From positions 17,008,576 to 17,072,575 of the forward strand of contig CM049309.1 in the NCBI GenBank assembly GCA_026874595.1: a stretch of 64,000 bases of DNA. Direction: 5' to 3'. How positions within the stretch are numbered: the stretch's first letter is position 1; each line of letters starts with the position of its first letter. The notes beneath the pieces are model-generated. The model did no database searches. It was given only the letters and a program-made list of their open reading frames with translations, and was not told the DNA's origin. A program made the position numbers and the translations under genes. Below, in pieces: positions 14,601-26,600 of the stretch. Source of the DNA: Sipunculus nudus (lineage: Eukaryota > Annelida > Sipuncula > Golfingiida > Sipunculidae).

Positions 14601-17600
14601 TTGTGGCATAACTATTGATCATGAGATGTGTCATCTGTTCCTGCAGACTGGTGGCGCCACCTGTATCATTCGATTTTTTACGATTTTTTCCTCTATTTTT
14701 GAGACCTTTAAGGATGCTGTCATCTGTTAGCATGGCACAAATAGTAACGACTGGACCTAGAATCTTCATTCTCAACACACTAGAAGACCTATGAAAAGTC
14801 TCCATGGAAACCAGAAATTAGGTCTCTGTTACCCATATCCTTCAAGCTATGGGGCCCCAAAGTACCCCCCAGAGTAGTCTAAAATTTCATACAAAAACTT
14901 CAATATCTCAATAACTACATCACTGATGGTCATGATTTTTGGCATACATATTGATTATGAGATGTTCCATCAGTTCCTGCAGACTGGTGGCGCCACCTAT
15001 GTTATCTATCAAGAGGGTACAAATTGCAACAACTGGACCTAGAAACTTCATTCTTGTCATGCAAGGAGGCCCATGAAGAGTGCCTGTGGAAACTTGAAAT
15101 TAGGTCTCTGTTGCCCATATCCTTCAAGCTATAGGACTCTGAAGTATCCCTCAGAATAATGGACAATTTGGTACAAAAGCTGAAGTATCTGAACAACTAA
15201 TACGGAGATCATCATGATTCTTTGCATGGATATTGACCATTAAGTGTTTTTAGCTCAGCTGACTGTAAGTCATCTGAAGTATCCCTCAGAATAATGGCCA
15301 ATTTGATACAAAAGCTCAAGTATCTAAACAACTATTGCAGTGATCACCATGATTCTTTGCATAGATATTGATCATGGAATGTGTCATCAGTTTCTGCAGT
15401 ATGGTGGCGCCACCTGTATTTTTTTTATTTTTACGAATTTTTTTCTCTTTTTTTGAGACCTTATAAGATGCGGTCATCTGTTAACATGGCACAAATCGTA
15501 ACAACTGGACCTAGAATCTTCTCTCTTGACATGCTGAGAGGCCCATGAAAAGTTTCCTTAAAAACTTGAAATTAGGTCTCTGTTACCCATAACCTCTGAG
15601 CTATGGGGCTCGGAAGTACCCCCCAGAATAATGGAAAATTTGATACAAAAGCTCAAGTATCTGAACAATTATTATATTGATCACCATGATTCTTTGCATG
15701 GATATTGATCATGAAATGTTTCATCAGTTTCTGCATTCTGGTGGCGCCACCTGTATTTTTTCAATTTTTAGCTCAGCTGACTGAAAGTCATCTGAGCTGT
15801 AGGGATCACCTTTTGTCCGTTGTCCGTCCGGCCATCCAGGCGTCTGTCTGTTAACAGGGCACAAATCGTAACCGCTAGACCGGGAATCTTCTTACTTAAA
15901 TCCTGGGAGGTCTATGGAAATTCTCCTTGTAAACCTGAAATTAGGTCACTGTGACCTATATTCTTCGAGCTATGGGGTTCTGAAGTACCCCCCAGAATAA
16001 TGCAAAATTTAATACAAAAGCTCAAGTATCTGAACAACTAATGCATTAATCACCATGATTCTTTGCATGGATATTGATCATGGAGTGTTTCATCAATTTC
16101 TGGAGATTGGTGGCGCCACCTATATTTTTTTTATTTTTTACGATTTTTTTTCTCTACTTTTGTGATCTTTAAACATTTGGTCATCTGTAAACAGGGCACA
16201 AATCATAATGACTGGACCTAGAATCTTCTGTCCTCACCTCCAGGGAAGCCCATAAAAGGTCTACATGGAAACCCGAAATAAGGTCCCTGTTACCCATATT
16301 CTGTGAGCTATGGGGCTCTGAAGTACCCCCCCAGAATAAAGATTTGGTCATATATTAACAGGGCACAAATCATAATGACTGGACCTAGAATCTTCTGTCC
16401 TCACCTCCAGGGAAGCCCATAAAAGGTCTACATGGAAACCCGAAATAAGGTCCCTGTTACCCATATCCTTCATGCTCTGGGGCTCCGAAGTACTCCCCAG
16501 AATAAAGATTTGGTCATCTGTTAACAGAGCACAAATTATAATGACTTGACCTAGAATCTCCTTTTTTGATATGCTGGGAGGCCCCTGAAAAGTCTCCTTG
16601 TGCACCTGAAATTACATCTCTGTTACCCATATCCTTCATCCTATGAGGCTTTGAAATACCCCCCAGAATAAACATTTGGATTTGTTAACAGGGCACATAT
16701 CATAATAACTGGACCTAGAATTTTATTTTTTGACATGCTGGGAGACCCCTGAAAAGTCATCTTGTAAACCTTGAAAATAGGTGTCTGTTACCCATATCCT
16801 TCATGCTACAGAGCTCCAAAGTACCCCAATGAATATTGGATGATTTTATACAAAAGGTCAAGTTTGGAAAAAGTATTTCATTCAAATTTGACATTCAGAT
16901 GATAAAATTACTTTTGTCAATGTCTTCCTGGTCAGCTGAGCGTCATGACCCCTGGGTCACTTGTCTGTATCTTGTACCTCCAGCTGCTCAGAGCCAGTTG
17001 TCACAGTACCAGACCCTGCTCACCCACTACCAACAGCTGAGCTCGCTGTTAGAAAAACAGAGGGTCAAACAGAAACGTGAAAAGGTCAGTATTAAGCAAA
17101 ATAAGCAACCTTAAATATGAATATGATGATACTCAGTTTTAAGGGATACATTTCTGTTTCAGTGGATATTATAAATAATGGTGAAACTAAATTATAGTCA
17201 TGCAGTTCCCCTGTGGCAATAACTCTAAATGGTTTTGTTCTTGAACTGTCATCAACAATGCAAAGTGTGTCCTAAGGGGGGTCACTTTCCATATTTTCCT
17301 TTAACTCCTGAGTTAGCAAGGGGACTAACTCAGCACACACTTAGAAACTAGGAAGTATATCCAGCCCCTCTCAATGAAACTTGGCCTATTCAAACTTGGC
17401 CCATTGAAACAAAATGGTGCAGATTTATCACATAACAAGAACAGCTAATATACTAGTATATATTTTGATTCTGTGCTCATGATGCACTACATATGCACAG
17501 TACCAACATATAAATGTACATAATAGTTTAAATTTTAAGCAAATTTTCGCCCAAACGTCCACTTATATAGGTTAATCATTAACGTCAAGCTCTGTCAGAT

Positions 17601-20600
17601 ACAATAATTGATTTTGAATCACAATGTGTCAGTGCATTAATGTGTCATAACAGGGCTAGACCATGTGTTTCCAAGTGCCCCTATATGCGCTCATATGATT
17701 CAGTGACTGTTTTGTTGCCATGTGACCATCACTGTATATGCAGGAAATTGCCACAGGAGTGATTTTCCCGCATAAGGTCTGTGTAAACTTCGGGATTTCC
17801 AGTAAAATGATGTCAATCAAACATCTTTTTTTGGGTGCACCTGTTTGACCCACTGTACATCTATATACTGTACTTAATGCCAGTTTACACACACACACAC
17901 ACACACACTCATTTACACACATGTGCACATAAAAACACAGGATTATGTTCTTATTCTCCAGAAATTTGTTCCAGTTTCAGCACATTGAAAAATGATACCA
18001 AACAATTTATTTATTTATATATTCACCTTCCAGACAGAATGTGATGTTAATTATTACCTACAGGCATGGCTGGGTTCAAGTCATATTGTCAGAAGGTATA
18101 TCTTGTTTATGGCCCAGGGAGGGTTTGCCATACAAGTAACACAGCCTGTCTACTATGTGAGTGGTCAAAACACCCCAGAGAAACAGAGTTTTGGGTAAAT
18201 TAAATGAAATACTTTTTGAAGCACCTATCCTCTGCTTTACTATCATATGCTGTTTCAGAGCAAAATGCTGGATATTGGAAATCAATGTTCACTGTTTAGT
18301 TAGTTCCTCTGACCAACTCAAGGTATGTTATTATGTCCACCAAAAGATGGCAGCACTGCCTATACAACAAAAAATGTTGTGTAACTGAGAAGAGTATAAA
18401 CTACATTTTAAACAAAACACTGAAGATTAACTTTATTATCAAATAATTTACCCTGAAATGACAATGAAAATTAAGAAGAATGTATTGTAATTATCTGTGC
18501 TGTTGATTTAGAAAAAATATTGATGTTCAATAGGTTTTTTGTTTGTCTGATTTACCATAATTACTTTAATGTTTTAAATGACCCCCAGAACTGTGTAGCA
18601 GTCAAAGTCCCTAAATTTGTTTAGGGCTGGTTGGAAATCATGATACTGCATTGTCTTCACTTTTTTTCTAAACTCTAAATGCCAAAACACACTCCCCGGT
18701 CTCTTTACAACATTAGTGTGCTCGTTCACTGATGTTTTATAAAGAGGGTTAAGTCAGACATGTTCCGCAGTGATAACTAAAAATACTGTGGTAGGCTTTA
18801 TATACAGGGAGAATTTAAAATTCACAATATTTGCGAGAGTAAAATTGCTGCAAAAATGAAAATATTGCAGAAACTAGGAATGTGCATTCTAATGAATGCA
18901 AGCCTCCGCCATTCACTTATTCATACCATATTCTCAGGTTCATTCATGCATAAGTGACTCTACATTTGTGAATATTCCTTGATGACGTCCCATCAGCACA
19001 GGTGAAGAGTCATTTATACAGTGAACTCTAGTCATCTAAATTCAAATAATACATTTGGATAACAGTCCAGATATATACAGTAGAAAATAAAGCCTAAATG
19101 ATAAACAAACTTCCTTTAAATACAAGGAATTAAGAACATTTTCAGATTTTTTCTTAAATATTGATTCCCATTGAATTATTCAGTTTAGCCTGTGTTAGCC
19201 TGTATTTTTCTTAAAGAAACTTAAATGTTAACATTTTATTTAACATATTTGCACATGTTATTCCTCCTTTATTAATCATTATATTTGTTTTATCACAGAG
19301 TGGTGCTGAAGAAAATAAGAAACATAACCAGTCTCCTGTTGCAACAAGAAGATCTGAGTCTCATCATTACGCAGCCAGTCCGAGGCAACAAAGTAACATC
19401 AGCCATGTTTCCTCATCATCTGATGAGCCTCGTGATAATGATGTGCACAACAGTCGATGTAATGATAGTAACAAGATGATGTTGCACTCTCCAAGACTTC
19501 CTGATGCTAACAAGTACAACCAGGGGGTTGGACAACAGCATCCAATAACAGAAAAAGACACTCAACAACCAGATCATCCACTAAATGTGTCAGGGTCAGA
19601 AAATCACAATAGGAAATTCATGACACCTTCAGTACCTAATGAACGTCCGTTTACAAAAGCAATAGATCGCATGATAGCGAAAGAAAAAGCTGCTTTTCCT
19701 TTGAATTACCACGTACCTGAGTCAGACACTGCAATGTCTGCTTCAGTTGACGATAACAGGAAGAACTCTCCAGAAACTTCAGGGACACCTATTCAGCAAG
19801 GTCCGCTGTTCTGTATAGGTCCTTTACATCCTCCAGCCCTCTCTAGTACCCAGAGAAGTAACCTGCCACACCAAGAAAACCCAGCCTCATTTCAGCCTTT
19901 ACAGCCAGAGATCGGATCCCTCTCTTCCTCCATGAACAGCCATCCAGCAGTTGGTGATCCCAGCTACCAGCCTGAGGAGCAGATTCATGAAACAGGTTCA
20001 GATAGTGGACGTGAAATTCAGTTTTACAATGAACATTTACAAAACCATGGGGTTGTACCAAAAATTAACATAAAAGAGCCAATGGTGTCTCCCCACGATC
20101 ACCCGCAAGAACCACTGATATCTCACCATATTCATCCACAGGGGCCAGCTTTATCGCAGCAGATGACACCAAATACGGAATCATATCCTCAGCAGCAGGG
20201 AATGAGTAACAAAGACCAGTTTAATAACAGAGACCACAGCCTACATGTGGGGTTTGAGTCACCAGTCTGCACAGCTTTTCAAGAGAAGTCTACTGTACCC
20301 CACTCACAAGCTGACACAACAGGAGAGAGACAGTATCTGGCAGCACAGAAGGAGGAACTGTTACAGGAGCAAGCAAGGCTGAGAAAAGTGCTGGCTGAAC
20401 AGGAGAGCATGCTGCGAGCAAGACAAGACCAGCTCCGCAGGCAGCAGCAGGCACATGCTAATCGCTTACGATATTTTGAAGAACGGGGACATTTCCCATC
20501 AGACACCAGCACAAGTAGTGTTCCATTGCAGTATCATCAACAGATGGCACTACAAGTCCATGTCAGACCACCAGTCCCTGGTCAGATCTCTGATGGGTCA

Positions 20601-23600
20601 TACCTTGATAGTGTGAATACCAGCCACCAGGGGGCAGTGTATCCAGTCACTTACTTGCAGACAGCAATGCCTCAAGGTCAGTTTATGTAACCAGCTCCTT
20701 CTGTAAACTATATGGATTAATGAATCCAATGACAATCCATGTTTTTCATCTCAGCTGACTGTAAGTCATTTGAGCTATAGTGATCACTCTTTGTCCGTCG
20801 TCCATCTGTCCGTCTGTCTGTCTGTCCATCCGTTAACCAGGCACAAATGGTAACCACTGGACCTAGAATCTTGTAACTTGACATTCAGAGAGGTCCATGA
20901 AAAATCTCCTAGGAAACCAGAAATTAGGCCTCTGTTACCAATATCCTTCGAGCTATGGGGCCCCAAAGTACCCCCCAGAATAGTCAAAAATGTCATACAA
21001 AAACTTCAATATCTCATTAACTACATCACTGATGGTCATGATCTTTGGCATACATATTGGTCATGAGATGTTCTATCAGTTCCTGCAGACTGGTGGCGCC
21101 ACCTGTATTTTTCAATTCTTTACGATTTTTTTTCTCTATTTTTGAGACCTTTAAAAATGTGAACATCTGTTAACAGGGCACAAATCGTAAAGACTGGACC
21201 TGGAATCTTCATTCTTGACACACAGGGAGACCTATGAAAAGTCTCCATGAAAACCAGAAATTAGGTCTCTGTTACCCATATTATCTGAGCTATGGGGCCC
21301 CAAAATACCCCCCAGAATAGTAAAAAATTTCATACAAAAAAACTTCAATATCTCATAAACTACTTCACTGATGATCATGATTTTTGGCATAATATTGATC
21401 GTGAGATGTTCCATCAGTTCCCGCAGACTGCTGGCGCCACCTGTATTTTTAGATTTTTTACGAATTTCATTCTCTATTTTTGAGACCTTTAAAAATGTGG
21501 ACATCTGTAAAAAGGGCACAAATTGTAAAGACTGGACCCAGAATCTTCATTCTTGACACACAGGGAGACCTATGAAAAGTCTCCACGAAAACCAGAAATA
21601 AGGTCTCTGTTACCCATATCCTTTGAGCTATGGGGCCCCAAAATACCCCCTAGAATAGTCAAAAATTTCATACAAAAAAACTTCAATATCTTATTAACTA
21701 AATCACTGATGGTCATGATTTTTGGCATACATATTGATTGTGAGATGTTTCATCAGTTTCTGCAGACTGGTGGCACCACCTGTATTTGTTGGGGTTTTTA
21801 GCTCAGCTGACTATAAGTCATCTGAGCTATAGTTGTGGTCCATTGTCCGTCGTCCGTCTGTCCGTCCGTAGATGTGGCACGTTTTGAAACCGTAAGACCT
21901 AGGAACCTAAAATTCGGCATAGTGTTAGATGTCCCCAAGATCTCCTACCAAGCTGAAATCTGGGTCTTTGCGACTTTGTTCCTTTGAGAAATTAAGGAAA
22001 AACCTCACTTTTTTATTAAATACCTATTTTCACACTTCAGGGCTGCCTAATATCAAAACCACTCATCTGTTTTTCCTCATATATACCATAAATATTCCTC
22101 TGTATAGTTCCTATGTACATGCCTGACATTATGTCTGTATTATATAATTTAAGAAAGTTATGGGCCAGAACATAATGCATTTTGTAAAAAATCAGGAAAG
22201 ATATTTGATCACTTAACAAAAAACTTGTTAAAGCTATGGACTTTTTTTCAAGTAATATAACTTTAATTAATCAAAATTAAATTGTATTCCCAAAATTAGA
22301 TCAAAATCTTTTAAATTTTTTAAAAAATTAACAAAAATAAAAAATTGGTACCTTAAATTTTGCCTTACTTTGACCATGGCACGTTTTTTTCCTGTAAATA
22401 CTGTGGATTTAATTTTCTCAGCATGTTTTTGTTAGCATTTTGTCTGTTAACACCAAAAATTTGAAACCAGTTGATCAAAAACTGTAGATTTTATTCAAGT
22501 TTTCAAGCACCATGTAACATATTGTTTACATCAGGCTAGTGATATGCAGTTTGCAAGAGCTCAGCTCCCCAGCTTAAGCTCTCAGTTCGTAAAATTTTGC
22601 ATACAATTAAATGTCTCCAAAATCCCCCATCATGCCAAGAATTTGGTCACTAGGACTTAATACCTTTGAGATATTAATGAAACTTCATTTTTGAATTAAA
22701 AACCCATTGTTACACTTCAATACTGCCTAATATTAAAACCACTGATCTGACTTTAATCATATATAATATACATGTTTTTCTATACATTCTCTGTGCACAT
22801 ACCAGAAATGATGTCAGTATTGCGTAATTGTTTTAAGTTATGGGCCCAAACATAATGCACTTTGTAAAAAATCAAGAAATATATTTACTCCCTTAACAAG
22901 GGGCTTGCTGTAACATTATTTAATCAAGATTCAATTGAATACCCAAAATTAGTTCTGAATTTTTAAAATTTTATAAGTTATTAGTATAAATATAAAATTA
23001 CCGTAGTACCTTAAATTTTGCCCAACTTTGACCATTTCACTTTTGTTTCATGTGAGCTCTGTTTATATAATTTTCATATTATGCACACATAAGAATTTCA
23101 GCTTTTTAATTTAGAAAGCTGAAAGAAATTGGCCAAAAATTGTAGCTTTTATTAATGTTTTTATGAGACCATGTCAGACCTTGGCTCTCTCCAGCCACTC
23201 TTGAGTCACCTGTATGTTGACCTTGTTGAACTTTCAGCAAATTATGCACGCTTGAGGCGAGGCATATACTTGGGCAGCCAGGCAGCTTATGGCCAGCCAC
23301 AGTTGATCCAGGTGTCCAACCCAACTCATCTAGTAGTTTTAACCAACAACATAACAATAAACAATAAATTAATCAATTTTTATTGGTTTTTAATAACAAA
23401 TTAAAGAAAAATAGATAAGGAATTTGTTAGTTTATAATAATAGGGAATTAACTTGCAGTTACTGATGATATGAGAATCTTGTATCGATGGATAGAATGTC
23501 ACGTATTCCAAATAACACCATGCAGTCACCTATGGCATTTTTCAATTTTAATAATAAAAAAGTAAATCATATTATTCATTACTAATCATTAGGGATCATA

Positions 23601-26600
23601 TGAAGGAAATTAATGATAGACAAAGATGCATTTGATAATATTAATCTAGATTCCTACTGTGTCTAGTGTGTACATTGATGTGAAATTAGTCCAAAATGAA
23701 TATATCAAATTTATTTTTTTTAATATAAATAACAGCCATAAAACCAGGTACTTATGATCATTATTTAAATGTGTGAATTCTGTACATTCTGGATTCTCAA
23801 CACCATTGTTTGGTGAAAACTGAATAAATACCAGACATGGTGGGAATACTTTGCAATTGTATTTAAATACGAATATGAATATGTACTCCATTACAAAATT
23901 TTTTGCATAAGAATGGGAATTCAGGTAAAAATGAAAGTATATGAATACCAGTGCAAATACTTTCCAAATGTATTCATGAATGCATTCATGAATATATTCT
24001 TTAATATTATTTTAATAATCATTTCAGTTATATTTCATTTTAAAAATTATACGATTCTCTTATTATTTTTAATAAAAATTATATCTGGGACAATATTTGT
24101 AATTTTTTTTAAATAAATAGTAAAACTCTTATATTATATGTTCTGCTAATAAGTAATATGGCCAAGTCAAAATCTGTGTGACAATAGTACTCCATTTGTT
24201 AATAAAATAAATGAAATCATTCTCTTCTCTGTCTCCAAAGTTACTATCAAAATCATACATAAGCTAAACAACAACAACTCATAATACAGCTTATACTTAT
24301 TACCACACAAAACCAGCAAGTGCCTCATTTCTAAATCATATTTTTTTATCATATATAACAGCTTAGCGCCGTGACCCATAGGTCCCTTGTTTACCAATTT
24401 TTTCTCTATTTTTTGAGACCTTTAAAGATAAGAACATCTGTTAACAGGGCACAATTCATAACAACTGGACCTAGAATCTTCATTCTTGACACACAGGGAG
24501 ACCCATGAAGAGTCTCCATGGAAACCTGAAATAAGGTCTCTGTTACCCATATCCTCTGAGCTATGGGGCCCCAAAATACCCCCCAGAATTGTCAAAAATT
24601 TCATACAAAAAAACTTCAATATCTCATTAACTACATCCCTGATGGTCATGATTTTTGGCATACATATTGATCGTGAGATGTTCCATCAGTTCCTGCAGAC
24701 TGGTAGTGCCACCTGTATTTTTCGATTTTTTATGAATTTTTTTCTCTATTTTGGAGACCTTTAAAAAAGTGAACATCTGTTAACAGGGCACAAATTGGAA
24801 AGACTGGACCTAGAATCTTCATTCTTGACACACAGGGAGACCTATGAAAAGTCTCCATTAAAACAAAAATTAGGTCTCTGTTACCCATATTATCTGAGCT
24901 ATGGGGCCCCAAAATACCCCCCAGAATAGTAAAAAATTTTATACAAAAAAACTTCAATATCTCATTAACTACATCACTGATGGTCGTGATTTTTGGCATG
25001 CATATTGATCATGGGATGTTTCATCAGTTTCTGCAGACTGGTGACACCACCTGTATTTGTTCGGGTTTTTTTACGAATGTTTTCTCTATTTTTTGAGACC
25101 TTTAAAGATAAGAACATCTGTTAACAGGACACATCATAACAACTGGACCTAGAATCTTCATTCTTGACACACAGGGAGACCCATGAAAAGTCTCCATGGA
25201 AACCTGAAATTAGGTCTCTGTTACCCATATCCTTTAAGTTGTATGGCTCCAAAATACCCCCCCCCCCCCCCAGAATAATGTAAATTTCATTCAAACACTT
25301 CAATATGTCATTAACAATTTAACTACATCACTGATGGTCAATATTTTTGGCATACATATTGATCATGAGATGTTTCATCAGTTTCTGCAGACTGGATGTG
25401 CCACCTCTATTTTTTTCAAATTTTAAGGAATTTTTTTAAAGATGGGGTTATCTGTCAACAGGGTACAAATCTTAACAACTGGACCTAGAATCTTCATTCT
25501 TGTCATGCAAGAAGGCCCATGAAAAGTGTCTGTGGAAACCTGAAATTAGGTCTCTGTTTCCCGTATCCTTCAAGCTATAGGACTCCGAAGTATCCCTCAG
25601 AATAATGGACAATTTGATACAAAAACTGAAGTATCTTAACAACTAATGCAGAGATCACCATGATTATTTGCATGGATATTGATTATGGAGTGTTTCATCA
25701 GTTTCTGCAGACAGGTGGTGCCACCTATATTTTATTTGATTTTTCGAATTTTTTTCTCTGTTTTTGAGACCTTTAAGGATGCTGTCATCTGTTAACGTGG
25801 CACAAATTGTAACAACTGGACTTAGAATCTTCATTCTTGTCATGCGAGGAGACCAATGAAAAGTGTCTGTGGAAACGCAAAATTAGGCCTCTGTTACCCA
25901 TATCTTTCAAGCTACAGGACTCCGAAGTATCCCTCTGAATAATGGACAATTTGATATAAAAACTGAAGTATCTGAACAATTAATGCAGAGATCACCATGA
26001 TTCTTTGCATGGATATTGACCAGAAACTGTTTTTATTATTTTCTCCAGACTGGTGGAGCCACCTGTATTTTTTTAAAGTTTACACATTAAGATATATAAA
26101 TACAGACACATTCTTGACCTGTTGGTTAATCTGTTTGATGCTGCAGTTGAATGGGTATATACTACCATTCAGATGATAAAATTTCTTTTTGCAAATATCT
26201 TTCCAGTCAGCTGAGCATCATGACCGCTGGGTCACTTGTTTTTTTTTTTTTTTCTAATAAATGCTTTCATAGTCACCAAATCACATGCATGCAAACCTTT
26301 AGCACAGTATGATGCTTTAATTGATGCATAAATACATGCTACATATATAATATATAAGGTAATACTACCTTATCAATATCCCAGAGTATTATGAATAAAT
26401 AAAAAACAAAGTCATGGCTCATGACATCCAATAAAATGTCCCTTTTCAATAAATAAAGAAGAATTCCAGTGATTTAAATTATCTAAAAAAATACAATAGT
26501 ATACCTAATAGAATTGTCAGTTTTGTATTCTTGAAAGGTCTGGTACATTTATTTCATAATAAAGATGACCTTCATAAAAAAATTAGTGTTATTTTTGTAC

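Noticed and set aside
7724-25979. Many 60-95 codon frames with similar sequences on both strands
   Set aside because: All fall inside the E1-E4 monomers. They recur because the DNA repeats, have no start or splice context, and are broken at different places in different monomers.
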